Positions 31,589 through 40,399 of a DNA stretch of 64,000 nucleotides are shown here, one piece after another; position 1 is the first letter of the stretch; each line of letters opens with the position of its first letter. The notes beneath the pieces are model-generated. The model worked only from the letters and a program-made list of their open reading frames with translations, made no database searches and was not told the origin of the DNA. A program made the position numbers and the translations under genes. This DNA is from Saccharospirillum impatiens DSM 12546 (lineage in GTDB: Bacteria; Pseudomonadota; Gammaproteobacteria; Pseudomonadales; Natronospirillaceae), in the NCBI RefSeq assembly GCF_000423605.1, contig NZ_AUIH01000007.1:115494-179493 (forward strand). Reading direction: 5' to 3'.

Positions 31589-31604
31589 GGTTCCACGTGG
31601 AACA
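31589..31604. other. parS: parS centromere site 1
   Basis: GGTTCCACGTGGAACA contains the perfect 14-bp palindrome GTTCCACGTGGAAC (31590-31603), the ParB-binding core used in Pseudomonas and close to the general bacterial consensus TGTTNCACGTGNAACA. It is intergenic, about 7 kb from oriC, where chromosomal parS sites normally cluster. parA and parB are not in the window. Confidence 0.85.
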
Positions 31605-31644
31605 CAGTTCAATAGACGTCAAACTGGTTCTGATTATGTGTGGT

Positions 31645-31983
31645 CTAGACGGGTGGGGTGCCTATCAAGCAATCGGGCCAATACCGGTCTGTTGGAAAAC
31701 GTCCCTTTTTGTCAGCAAGCAATCCTTCTGCTTTCAGTAATTCATATTGCATTGGTGAGCCAGGGTGTTCGGTGATTTTTCGCTGGCTGTTGATGATCCG
31801 GTACCAGGGCAGGCCCGATTCTCTTGGCAAAGTTCTAAGCCATGCCTGAACCTGACGGACGTGAACACCGCACAAACAGGCTAGTCGGCCATAGCTTGTA
31901 AAGTAGCCCTCAGGAATTGAGTTTAACGTCTGATAGAACGCAGCTTTCGGACTTGTGTGGTTGTCCGGGTCTTTATCGGCCAT
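31645..31983 (-). CDS. Alkyltransferase-like (ATL) DNA-damage recognition protein
   Basis: A 112-residue protein with the fold of the O6-alkylguanine-DNA methyltransferase C-terminal domain: YFTSYGRLACLCGVH, an arginine-finger-like helix VQAWLRTLP and LPWYRIINSQRKI. The catalytic PCHR cysteine motif is replaced by PWYR, so it cannot transfer alkyl groups. ATL proteins (E. coli YbaZ) bind O6-alkylguanine and hand it to nucleotide excision repair. It lies alone between two parS sites. Confidence 0.88.
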   Translation of the reverse strand: MADKDPDNHTSPKAAFYQTLNSIPEGYFTSYGRLACLCGVHVRQVQAWLRTLPRESGLPWYRIINSQRKITEHPGSPMQYELLKAEGLLADKKGRFPTDRYWPDCLIGTPPV

Positions 31984-32042
31984 TACTAACCTCCTTTGTT
32001 ACTTATTCTAGGATATCAAAGGGTAGGTGGCAGTGGCAGGGC

Positions 32043-32082
32043 AGCTTTAAGATGTGTTCCACGTGGAACACATCTTAAAGCT
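32043..32082. other. parS: parS centromere site 2 in a 40-bp perfect palindrome
   Basis: The ParB core TGTTCCACGTGGAACA (32055-32070) is extended without a mismatch on both sides: AGCTTTAAGATG precedes it and its exact complement follows. This gives 40 bases of perfect two-fold symmetry. ParB needs only the 16-bp core, so the added 12 bp per arm are unexplained. As RNA the sequence would fold into a long hairpin and could act as a terminator or be hard to replicate. Confidence 0.85.
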
Positions 32083-32557
32083 TGATGATCTATTTGGTTA
32101 CAGCTCGTAGGCGAGCGCTATTCCGGGCGTACATCTACTTAGGCTAGGATGTCTAGGCGAGAGGCTCTGAGTAATCCACGCCGAGCTCTGGTTTGTCTGA
32201 GTGACTTGCGAGTGTGGTGCGGTACTTCTGACGGACATCACACCGGAATAGGTCTTTACTTTTAAATGAGTCCAACGAATGGGCAAGTGTCCCCGAAAAG
32301 TCGCAAAGACGAACACCAGCGAGGCAGGGAGGGGCTAAAACGCTCTGCCCAGCGTTGGACTTCTTGAACAGATGATGGTCATTGCGCACTTGAAGTGCGC
32401 CAAAGGCGCGCCCGGAGCGAAGTGTGGCGCCTCTCTCTTGGGTCAGGCTGGCTATTGTGGCCCGTATAGCCCGCTCAGCCAGAACTCTGGTGTAGCGGTG
32501 TTGTACAGAGGCTCTCAGATATTTGTTCGCTGACCGGGCCTGACAGCCATTAAACAC
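32083..32557. other. Hairpin-rich intergenic region, no convincing gene
   Basis: This 475-base region contains AACGCT-ctgccc-AGCGTT (32335-32352 area) and the palindrome GCGCACTTGAAGTGCGC (32384-32400), followed by a GC-rich GGCGC-containing stretch. One leftward frame of 134 codons is open (32557-32153), but its composition (many Arg, Ser, Cys, with no hydrophobic pattern) looks like translated repeat DNA. It may be a decayed element or a structured RNA. Confidence 0.4.
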
Positions 32558-33049
32558 CTAATCCAGAGCATCGAGCGCTTCTAGTACTTTCTCTGAAGAG
32601 CTGACTTCAAACTGGCCAGGTTCTTCGATTGCTATCCATTCTACCGTGCCATTCTTTGCAATCAGCGCAAAACGGCGTGACCTTACGCCCATACCACGAC
32701 CGGTTGCATCCATTTCCAGACCCAGGGCTTCGACGAAATCCGCGTTGCCGTCGGCGACCATGTCCAGCGCATCAGCGTTCTGTTGCTTGCCCCAGGCTGC
32801 CATAACGAAGGCATCGTTAACGCTGAGACAAACGATACGATCAACACCCTTGGCTTTGAGTGTGTCGGCATTAACCACAAATCCTGGCAAGTGAGACTGG
32901 CTGCAGGTCGGGGTGAAAGCCCCTGGCACAGCAAACAGCACCACCGTTTGATCAGCAAACAAATCATCGGATGACACGCTGACGGGTCCGCCTTCGCCCA
33001 TGCGGTGCAGCAGGACGTTGGGCAGGGTTTCTCCAACTTGAATGGTCAT
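32558..33049 (-). CDS. Peroxiredoxin, Prx5 type
   Basis: A 163-residue thiol peroxidase. The peroxidatic cysteine lies in PGAFTPTCSQSHLPGF, and an Arg in MGVRSRRFALI completes the active site. It is of the PRX5/AhpC-TSA group, which reduces peroxides using glutaredoxin or thioredoxin; no fused glutaredoxin domain is present. The ATG at 33049 gives the usual MTIQVGExLP start; an ATG six codons upstream is possible. It appears to be a single-gene unit. Confidence 0.93.
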   Translation of the reverse strand: MTIQVGETLPNVLLHRMGEGGPVSVSSDDLFADQTVVLFAVPGAFTPTCSQSHLPGFVVNADTLKAKGVDRIVCLSVNDAFVMAAWGKQQNADALDMVADGNADFVEALGLEMDATGRGMGVRSRRFALIAKNGTVEWIAIEEPGQFEVSSSEKVLEALDALD

Positions 33050-33266
33050 AGTCGAAAGATTCTCCATGGTTTCTATTCAGAATGAGTGTACGTACTCGTG
33101 GGCGCACCTGCCCAGTGTAGCAGTGCTGCGGTACCCGAGTTCCGTCAGAAGGCTATGATATACGAAAGCCATCTGTCGATGGACTTGGCCCCGCATTATT
33201 GAGACATTTATAAAATTAACAGTCTACAACCGCCTGCAACAGGCGCATTTGGAGAAGCACCCGGCA

Positions 33267-33797
33267 ATGGCATCGAATGGTAGCAAAGCAACCGTAACGG
33301 ACAATTACACTCTGGCGTTCATTCAGCCAGCTGACAATTCGGATATGGCCACTGTAATTCGCCAGGGGCTTACCGAATTTGGCGCTAACCGTCCCGGTTT
33401 TGCCTGGGAGGATCCTGAACTGGACAACCTGAGTCGTGCCTATCACGGCGACAGGACGGCCTATTGGGTCGTTAGAAGCCGTGGAAGGGTGGTTGGTGGC
33501 TGTGGTATTGGCCGTCTGCAGGGGTTGGATGATTGTTGTGAGCTGCAAAAGATGTACATTTCGGCCGATCATCGTGGTGCGAGTGTTGGCGCCTGGCTCA
33601 TGGATGTGGCACTTGACTTTGCCGCCCACCACTATCATTGGTGCTACCTGGAAACGCTGGGTGGAATGACCCGGGCAGCGAGGCTGTATCGGCGCTCTGG
33701 ATTTATCCGTCTGCCACAGCCGATAGGTCAAACCGGTCACAATGCGTGTGATCACTGGTATATTAAGGAGCTTAACAATAATAAGATAACGGGATGA
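33267..33797 (+). CDS. GNAT-family N-acetyltransferase
   Basis: A 176-residue GNAT protein. The acetyl-CoA-binding motif A appears as LQKMYISADHRGASVGAWLMDVAL (Q/RxxGxG/A variant), followed by YLETLGGMTRAARLYRRSGF, the conserved motif B region. It resembles the PhnO/YbfA-like group that acetylates small amines; the substrate is unknown. The ATG at 33267 has GGAG 13 bases upstream; a TTG at 33249 would add six residues. It lies 56 bases before the histidine kinase gene. Confidence 0.85.
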   Translation: MASNGSKATVTDNYTLAFIQPADNSDMATVIRQGLTEFGANRPGFAWEDPELDNLSRAYHGDRTAYWVVRSRGRVVGGCGIGRLQGLDDCCELQKMYISADHRGASVGAWLMDVALDFAAHHYHWCYLETLGGMTRAARLYRRSGFIRLPQPIGQTGHNACDHWYIKELNNNKITG

Positions 33798-33852
33798 CTC
33801 GCCCTTCTTCGCTGAACGCACCTCTCTGCCAAAGCCCGGGGCAAATAAATGG

Positions 33853-36276
33853 ATGTTGAGTGTGTTATCAAAGACTCGTCCGACAGCAGAGCTGAGCCGA
33901 TTGAAAAGGATTCTCGGAATCAGACAAGGACCACGCCCCCGGTGGCTAGTAATGTTCGGACTGCTGTTTGGTTTGTTGGCCATGTCAGCACCCCGGGCGG
34001 AACCGGTGGCTCCGCTAGTTGAATTGACTCAGTCTGATGTTGAAAATCTTGGGCCACAGGTCTTGCTGTTGGCGGATGAAAGCGGCCGTTTATCACCCTT
34101 TGATATCTTGCAACCGGAATACGCCAACAAGTGGACTGAGCACAGGGCTAACAGCATCAGCCGCGGCTATGATGACACTCCTTTCTGGGTGCAGTTTAGA
34201 CTGGACGCGTCTCAGTCGATCCATAAGGAGTGGCACCTGGTTCTGTCTAATCCGCTGTTGGACTATGTGGATGTGTATCAGGTTTTTGGTAACAGCGGGC
34301 CAAGACTGATCTATCGATCCGGGTTGCAACGTCCAAATCAGAGTCGCATTGAAGACCACCGGTACTTTATTATCCCGGTTGAAGTCTATGGGCCTACAAC
34401 CTACTTAATGCGTATAGAAACGTCACCGGCGGCGCTGGTTCCGTTACACGCCTATCCCAGTGATGATTTCTGGTCGCCATTGCTGAAAGCCGACATCGGC
34501 AATTGGCTGTTTTATGGCGTATTGCTGGCAATGGTGCTGTACAACGGGTTTCTGTTCACCACAGTACGCGATGTCAGTTATCTGTTTTACGTGCTGTTTA
34601 TGTCGAGTTTCGGGTTGTTGCAACTGTCACTGGATGGGTACGTGGCGCAATATCTATGGCCTTCGGGGCAGGTATTTCAATCCGAATACAATTTCTGGAT
34701 TACAGTATTCACGGTTATCTTCGCCTGCTTCTTTGTGATTCACTTTCTAAACCTCAGGCAAACATCGCGTGCGCATCTCTGGGCCCTCTACGCGATGGTT
34801 GCCTTGCAGCTCACATCTGCACTATTGCTGCTCACCATCGAACTGGACTGGTTTGCCCAACTCTATGCCCCGACGTTGCTGTTGTTCATGGCCCTGGCTA
34901 TTTCAGCCGGTGTTCGGGCCTGGCGTGTGGGCTTTATGGCGGCCAAATTCTTTGTTTTGGCCTGGGTTTTGTTTGCCTTGGGCAATTCCGTTTTTCTGTT
35001 GGGTCGGTTATTTGGTGTTGAACCACCCTTGCCCCCCAATTTGGCGTCAAAACTGGGGGCCTTCGCCGAAGCCATGCTGTTGAGCTTTGCACTGGCCTAT
35101 CGGATTCGATTGCTCCGGGATGAACAGGAGCGCCAACGCATGCGAGTAGAAGCACAGAGCCAGTTTCTAGCGCAGATCAGCCACGAAATTCGAACCCCCC
35201 TGAATGGCGTTTTGGGAATGACCGAAGTGTTATCCCGTACACGGTTGGATAACGAACAGCGTGGCTATGTTGAGACCATTCAGGGCTCCGGCAGTTCATT
35301 GCTGGCGTTGATAAACGACATTCTGGACTACTCCAAAATCGAAGCAGGTAAAATGGCGTTTCGGCGTGAGCCAGTGGATGTTCATCAACTGGTGCAACAG
35401 CAGGTGAAACTGTTTCTGTCGCAGGCGGAACATAAATCTCTGCTGTTGACCGGCGATATTGAGCCGGTGGTCCCTGCATGGGTGATGCTGGATGCCCAGC
35501 ACGTGCGTCAGGTCTTGTCGAACCTAGTCAGTAACGCCATTAAGTACACTGATAAGGGGGCGGTTAAACTTACGCTTGGAATAGACCCAAACGCACCCCG
35601 GTTGCTGGAATTCAGAGTAGAAGATACGGGCATTGGCATTTCCGAGGTTGATCAGCAAAATCTGTTTAACCTCTATTCAGACGTTGATCCCGGACGTCAG
35701 CGCCAAGCGGGTGGAACAGGCCTTGGCCTGGCAATCAGCCGTGAGTTGGTGGCTCTAATGGGGGGCACGCTAATGGTGACCAGTGAGCCTAACCAGGGGT
35801 CGTGTTTTACCGTAAGACTGCCCTTTTTGCAGGCTCGACCGCGACGTGAGGAAGCCCGGTTGGCGGACCCTGTGCCACAGAACGGCCTAAGGGTGCTGGT
35901 GGCGGAAGACAATTTAGTGAATCAGCACGTCATTCAGGGGTTGCTGGAAAAGTTAGGCCACCAGTCAACCTTGGTCAATCATGGTGGTGAAGCGCTGGAA
36001 GTCAGACAGGCAGAAGCTTTTGACGGTGATGTGTTGCTGATGGATTGTGAAATGCCACACATGGATGGCTATGAAGCAACAGAGGCCATCCGCGCCTATG
36101 AAAAGCGTCACAATTTGCCTCGATTACCCATTGTCGCGTTGACCGCTCACGCGCTTGAGGATGTTCGTCGGCGATGTATCGAATCCGGCATGGATGAATT
36201 TCTGACCAAGCCAATCAATACCCGCCAGCTGGAGCGAGTATTGGGTCAATTGACGCGTGAAAACCAGGACCGCTAA
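33853..36276 (+). CDS. 7TMR-DISM hybrid sensor histidine kinase
   Basis: An 807-residue membrane sensor. An N-terminal signal or anchor (residues about 30-50) precedes a periplasmic 7TMR-DISM extracellular domain (about 60-210, often carbohydrate-binding in this family). Seven membrane segments follow (about 215-410), then HisKA with phospho-acceptor His444 in QISHEIRTPLNG, a HATPase with NLVSNAIKYT, DTGIGI and GGTGLGLAIS, and a receiver domain with Asp731 in LLMDCEMPHMDG and Lys in FLTKPI. No partner response regulator or Hpt gene lies nearby, so phosphotransfer must go to a distant protein. RetS and LadS of Pseudomonas share this layout; orthology is not claimed. Confidence 0.92.
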   Translation: MLSVLSKTRPTAELSRLKRILGIRQGPRPRWLVMFGLLFGLLAMSAPRAEPVAPLVELTQSDVENLGPQVLLLADESGRLSPFDILQPEYANKWTEHRANSISRGYDDTPFWVQFRLDASQSIHKEWHLVLSNPLLDYVDVYQVFGNSGPRLIYRSGLQRPNQSRIEDHRYFIIPVEVYGPTTYLMRIETSPAALVPLHAYPSDDFWSPLLKADIGNWLFYGVLLAMVLYNGFLFTTVRDVSYLFYVLFMSSFGLLQLSLDGYVAQYLWPSGQVFQSEYNFWITVFTVIFACFFVIHFLNLRQTSRAHLWALYAMVALQLTSALLLLTIELDWFAQLYAPTLLLFMALAISAGVRAWRVGFMAAKFFVLAWVLFALGNSVFLLGRLFGVEPPLPPNLASKLGAFAEAMLLSFALAYRIRLLRDEQERQRMRVEAQSQFLAQISHEIRTPLNGVLGMTEVLSRTRLDNEQRGYVETIQGSGSSLLALINDILDYSKIEAGKMAFRREPVDVHQLVQQQVKLFLSQAEHKSLLLTGDIEPVVPAWVMLDAQHVRQVLSNLVSNAIKYTDKGAVKLTLGIDPNAPRLLEFRVEDTGIGISEVDQQNLFNLYSDVDPGRQRQAGGTGLGLAISRELVALMGGTLMVTSEPNQGSCFTVRLPFLQARPRREEARLADPVPQNGLRVLVAEDNLVNQHVIQGLLEKLGHQSTLVNHGGEALEVRQAEAFDGDVLLMDCEMPHMDGYEATEAIRAYEKRHNLPRLPIVALTAHALEDVRRRCIESGMDEFLTKPINTRQLERVLGQLTRENQDR

Positions 36277-36289
36277 GACTGTGGCTTAG

Positions 36290-37735
36290 TCAGCCGTCAG
36301 CCGATGTGGTTCTGTTACGACCGGCCCCCTTGCTCGTGTACAGGGCTTCATCGGCACGATGCAGCCATTGATCTGCCGATTCTCCATTGCGGTAGGCCGA
36401 TACACCGGCAGAAAAGGTGATTTGCACCGGTTTTCCCTGAAAGTTGAACGGGCACTGGCTGATGTGCAATCGCATTTTTTCTAACGCCTGCATTCCCGCA
36501 TCAATTGGCGTTTGCGGCAGTAGCAGGACGAATTCCTCCCCCCCGAATCGGGCCAGATAGTCCGACTGGCGAACCTGGCTGCGCATTTCTTTCGCCAACA
36601 CCTTAAGAACTTTGTCGCCAGCGAGATGGCCATACTGGTCGTTGATGGTTTTAAACAAATCAATGTCAATCAGCGCGACGCAGCACGGTTGCTGATAGCG
36701 CTCACTACGGGCAATTTCTTCGGCCAGGCGGGCATCAAAACCCTGCCGATTCGGCAGTTGAGTCAGCGGGTCACGAAGTGACAGCTCGCGTTCCTGATGC
36801 ACCTGTTCGATCAGCCTGCGGTTATCTGTCTGTAACTCGGTCAGTTGCTGTGTCAGCTCGGCCTGGCGCTGATGCATGCCGGAGAGACTTGACTTAACCT
36901 GGTCCTGAAATTCACTTAACACGCCCAGCAAATCGTCCATGGAGTGGGTCATGGCGAGCCTCAGGCTCTGCATGTCGGTGGCCGTTTCCAGTTCGCTGCG
37001 TACACGCTCAAGTTGGTGGTCAACATTGGCGTTCAGACTGTCATTCAGCGATTGCAGGTTTGTGACGGCGTGCTGGTCTTCTCCAATCAGGCGGTTGATG
37101 GCAACCAGTTTGGCATTAAGTTCATTCAGGTAATACTCGAACTTTCCTTTTTCCTGATTAAGTCGAGTTTGAATCAACATAATCGTTTCTGCCGCGAGGA
37201 CATCCAGAGTCGTCCAGTCTGGTATTGGTTCCAGGCGGGCAGCCAGAGAGCGCAAAGCGCCGTCTTCATCGCCCAGAATGGCCAGAGTGCGCAACAAGGT
37301 GATAAAGCGTGAGCAGAGTTTCTGTCTGAGCCGAATCAGGGTGCTGCTGTCAGCATCAGGGTCCGCTCCCAAAGAGATCAGCGGCTGGATCTGTTGCGCC
37401 AGTGTCAGCGCATCATGGACATAGGGGCTGCGTTCGCCTATTTGACGTATGAGCGTGTCAGGTACCCGCTCGTCGTCGGTATCAATTAACAACTGATACA
37501 AGGAATACAGGTGCGTAACGCCTTCCTCGGTACGGTTTTCGATAAGATCAAACCGTTTATCGGTGGCTTCCAGGGCTTTGCCAAAGGCGTCAACGTCCAG
37601 ATCGTTGCGTTGTCGCAGCGCCAGTTTGAGCTGATCCAACGTTTCGTCGAGCTCTCGGTCAATGCCCCGAATCATGATGGATAAATCCAACACGCCGCGT
37701 CGCAATAAGTCCTGAATGTCGCTCATTCTTCCCAT
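36290..37735 (-). CDS. Diguanylate cyclase, DgcH-like by synteny
   Basis: A 481-residue protein. A helical N-terminal region of about 300 residues, with coiled-coil character at about 200-310, precedes a GGDEF domain. The active site reads GGEEF (398-402) with an RQSD inhibitory site five residues upstream, so it should make c-di-GMP and be feedback-inhibited. No membrane span is seen. The order cytochrome c4, dsbA, endonuclease-like gene, then this cyclase is the same as around PA5487 (DgcH) in P. aeruginosa. An alternative ATG three codons in is possible. It converges with the histidine kinase gene. Confidence 0.9.
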   Translation of the reverse strand: MGRMSDIQDLLRRGVLDLSIMIRGIDRELDETLDQLKLALRQRNDLDVDAFGKALEATDKRFDLIENRTEEGVTHLYSLYQLLIDTDDERVPDTLIRQIGERSPYVHDALTLAQQIQPLISLGADPDADSSTLIRLRQKLCSRFITLLRTLAILGDEDGALRSLAARLEPIPDWTTLDVLAAETIMLIQTRLNQEKGKFEYYLNELNAKLVAINRLIGEDQHAVTNLQSLNDSLNANVDHQLERVRSELETATDMQSLRLAMTHSMDDLLGVLSEFQDQVKSSLSGMHQRQAELTQQLTELQTDNRRLIEQVHQERELSLRDPLTQLPNRQGFDARLAEEIARSERYQQPCCVALIDIDLFKTINDQYGHLAGDKVLKVLAKEMRSQVRQSDYLARFGGEEFVLLLPQTPIDAGMQALEKMRLHISQCPFNFQGKPVQITFSAGVSAYRNGESADQWLHRADEALYTSKGAGRNRTTSADG

Positions 37736-37823
37736 ATGTCCTTGCCGATACTTTGCTGAAAATTACCGAAGCTGATGCGAGTATAGCAGTGCTTTGCTGC
37801 CACGCCGATCTACGCAGCCGCTT

Positions 37824-38639
37824 TTATCGGGCCAGTTCGGGCAATTCAATTTCGAGTGCGACGGGCAGATGATCGGACAACGGAAAATCGAGCACGCCCA
37901 TCCGTACGATCCGTAAATGACGACTGACCAGAATGTGGTCGAGGCAACGATGAGGCTGCCAACTGGGAAACGTAGCGCGGGCGTGGGCCGATTTAAGGCC
38001 GCACTCTCTTAAGGGCGAATCGTTCAACAATCGCAGACTGTGGGTGTTCATGTCGCCCATAACGATAACGTGCTGGTATTGCTGGATCAGATTCCGAATG
38101 AAGCGCAGTTGCTGGTCCTGCGCTTTCTTGCTCAACGCCAGATGCAACATAACAATGACGACAGGATGCTCATCGCCAAGTTGAACCACCATAGCGCCCC
38201 TACCGGGCAAACCGGGCAGAGCATGTGTGTCGATGCGGTGAGGTTTTAACCGGGAAATCAATCCGTTGCTGTGTTGAGCGAATCGACCCAGATTCCGGTT
38301 CAATTGCTGATGCCAGTAGGGTTGGCCTGATTTTCTGGCCAGGTATTCAACCTGATTGACATAACCGGTGCGAAAACTCCCACCGTCAACTTCCTGCAGA
38401 GACACGATATCAAAGTGGCGTATCAGTTTGCTGATCTGATCCAGATTGTGCTGACGCGACCGGCTGGGCCAGACGTGCTGCCAGGACTTCAGGAAATAGT
38501 CAGGGAAATGCCGGGTGTGTATGCCCACCTGAATGTTGAAACTCAGCAGGGTCAGATGGTCTGGATCAGCCTTGCGGTAGAACTCCCGGGGGTCACTTAG
38601 GTGAACCGGGAACTCATAATCCAGGTGGCTTGATCTCAT
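37824..38639 (-). CDS. Endonuclease/exonuclease/phosphatase-family protein
   Basis: A 271-residue metal-dependent hydrolase of the EEP fold. Motifs: LTLLSFNIQVG, IVSLQEVDGG (metal-binding Glu), VIVMGDMNTH (GDxN) and DHILVSRHL with SDHLPVALEIEL (catalytic His). The substrate may be nucleic acid, phospholipid or phosphoinositide and cannot be told. There is no signal peptide. It sits between dsbA and the cyclase gene in a conserved neighbourhood. Confidence 0.9.
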   Translation of the reverse strand: MRSSHLDYEFPVHLSDPREFYRKADPDHLTLLSFNIQVGIHTRHFPDYFLKSWQHVWPSRSRQHNLDQISKLIRHFDIVSLQEVDGGSFRTGYVNQVEYLARKSGQPYWHQQLNRNLGRFAQHSNGLISRLKPHRIDTHALPGLPGRGAMVVQLGDEHPVVIVMLHLALSKKAQDQQLRFIRNLIQQYQHVIVMGDMNTHSLRLLNDSPLRECGLKSAHARATFPSWQPHRCLDHILVSRHLRIVRMGVLDFPLSDHLPVALEIELPELAR

Positions 38640-38744
38640 GGACAGGCTCCTATCAATGGTGACCCGTCGGCAGTCAAAACACGATAATGAAGGGCCGGTT
38701 GGCTACTCAGTGTAGCGCAACCGGTAAGGCGGTGCAGTCAGCGG

Positions 38745-39377
38745 TCACAGCTGGTCCTGGTTGCGAATCAGCCACTCGGCGACGGTAAACATACGCTCAT
38801 TGCCACCGGCTGTTTGACCGGAAACCAGGTACTGGCCGTTAACAACCAGGCTGGGCGTCCCTTGTATCTGGCTCAACTGCGTGATCTTTTGAGCCAGCGA
38901 GATACGAGTGTTGACTGCAAAGGAATTGGCCATGTCCATGTATTCGCTTTCGCTGATGCCAAAGCGTTCGAAAATTTCGGCAAAGTCTTCATCGGTCGAC
39001 AAACGATTCCGGTTGATGTGAATTTCGTTGTATATCGATGGGTGGCTCTGTGCGATCACATTCAGAAACTGGCCGGCATAGTAAGCCTTGGCTTCCGGAA
39101 TCTGGCGGGAGTTGAACAATACAGGTACCGGCGTGAACCGAATGTCGTCAGGCTTGCCCTGTTTCCAGGACGTGACATAGGGCTCCAGGTTGAAGCAGTG
39201 AATGCAGCTATAGCTGAAGATTTCCATGATTTCGCCGACTTCTTCACCGCGGTAGCTGGTCGGTAATTTTTCCGGTAGTACCTGATAGTGAGTTCCTGCC
39301 CGGAATTCTTCTGCAGTAGCGAAACCGGAAACCAGCACCATCAGGGCCAGCGCGGACAACATCACACGTTTAAACAT
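38745..39377 (-). CDS. dsbA: Periplasmic thiol:disulfide interchange protein DsbA
   Basis: A 210-residue disulfide oxidase. The signal peptide (about 1-21, ending ATA-EEF) is followed by the thioredoxin fold with active site CIHC (IFSYSCIHCFNLEP, where E. coli has CPHC) and cis-Pro loop GTPSLVVNGQYLV. CIHC should alter redox potential slightly relative to CPHC. The ATG at 39377 has GGAG nine bases upstream. It receives electrons from secreted proteins and passes them to DsbB. Confidence 0.94.
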   Translation of the reverse strand: MFKRVMLSALALMVLVSGFATAEEFRAGTHYQVLPEKLPTSYRGEEVGEIMEIFSYSCIHCFNLEPYVTSWKQGKPDDIRFTPVPVLFNSRQIPEAKAYYAGQFLNVIAQSHPSIYNEIHINRNRLSTDEDFAEIFERFGISESEYMDMANSFAVNTRISLAQKITQLSQIQGTPSLVVNGQYLVSGQTAGGNERMFTVAEWLIRNQDQL

Positions 39378-39442
39378 AGGTTGGATCTCCACAAGCGAAC
39401 CAGAGTAGGTATTGGCGGTCACTTTGCCCTAAAGCCCGCCAC

Positions 39443-39475
39443 AAAAAAAGCGAAGGCCGTGAACCGGTCCTTCGC
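39443..39475 (-). terminator. Terminator of the cytochrome c4 gene
   Basis: On the minus strand GCGAAGG-accggttcacgg-CCTTCGC is followed by seven T residues, about 60 bases past the cytochrome gene stop and upstream of dsbA. It separates the two transcripts. Confidence 0.85.
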
Positions 39476-39537
39476 TTTTCATTGTCTTTACCTCGGGTTA
39501 ACCGGGCCTGAACAGCCGGTACTGACCGGGCTAGGAA

Positions 39538-40170
39538 TCAGTGCAAACCATTGATATAGCTTGCCAGAGCTTCAATTTCAAAGTCTTTCAGACGAAAAGC
39601 GGTTGCGCGCATAACACGGGATTCGCCGTCGTTTACACGGGCTTCATCGCTCGGTTCTGAAGCGCGATAACCCCGTTGAAACTTGTAGAGCTGGCTTTCA
39701 ATGTAGTCGGCGTGTTGTCCGGAGAGCATCGGATAGCCAGCCGGCGCATTGCCAGAGCCCGTGGGCGAGTGACAGCCCGCACAAGATGGCACGCCGGTTT
39801 CCGGGTTGCCGCCACGGTACAGCTGTTCACCCAGGGCGACCAGATCCGGGTCGGCATTGCCAACGGTCTTATTTTGGCTGGAATAGTATGCGGCGATGTC
39901 GGCGAGTTGATCTTCACTGAGACCATCGAGTTGTCCGGACATCTGCGTGATGATGCGGTCGCCATTTTGAACATCGATCATTTGTTTCAACAAATAGGCT
40001 TCGCCCTGGCCGGCCAACTTGGGGAAGGAGGCGGCAGCACTGTTCCCGTCGGCGCCGTGGCAAGCGGCACAGGATTCAGTGTATTGTTCGCCGTCTTCAG
40101 CATTGCCTTCGGCCATTGCAAAGCCGGAAATGCCGGCCAGCATGGCAAGGCCTACGATGAGTTTTTTCAT
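39538..40170 (-). CDS. Cytochrome c4, diheme
   Basis: A 210-residue periplasmic diheme cytochrome. The signal peptide spans about 1-20 (GFAMA-EGN). It has two class I heme sites, CAACH near residue 35 and CAGCH near residue 130, each with a downstream Met ligand (for example in YPMLSGQ). Cytochrome c4 delivers electrons to terminal oxidases, which fits the caa3 and copper-assembly genes elsewhere in the window. A strong terminator follows. Confidence 0.93.
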   Translation of the reverse strand: MKKLIVGLAMLAGISGFAMAEGNAEDGEQYTESCAACHGADGNSAAASFPKLAGQGEAYLLKQMIDVQNGDRIITQMSGQLDGLSEDQLADIAAYYSSQNKTVGNADPDLVALGEQLYRGGNPETGVPSCAGCHSPTGSGNAPAGYPMLSGQHADYIESQLYKFQRGYRASEPSDEARVNDGESRVMRATAFRLKDFEIEALASYINGLH

Positions 40171-40399
40171 GTCGCGTCCCGCACGTCAGAGGTGGAAAAG
40201 GTCAGTCATCAGAACGGATGTGCACGGATCCGGATTCTGACCACTTAATATGACCGGGCATTATATAGACCCGGGAGGGTGTTGAGAAGAAACCCCGCGC
40301 CTTGAGTGGGTATTATTTGAACATGGATCGGTCAACAGGACTCCGTCCGGCCCCGATTTCAGGTACACTGCCGGTTTTTAACCCCCGGTGAGACACTCC

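Noticed and set aside
32153..32557. 134-codon leftward open frame beside the peroxiredoxin gene
   Set aside because: Composition is Arg/Ser/Cys-rich with no hydrophobic or motif pattern, and the DNA beneath it is full of hairpins. It reads like translated repeat DNA.
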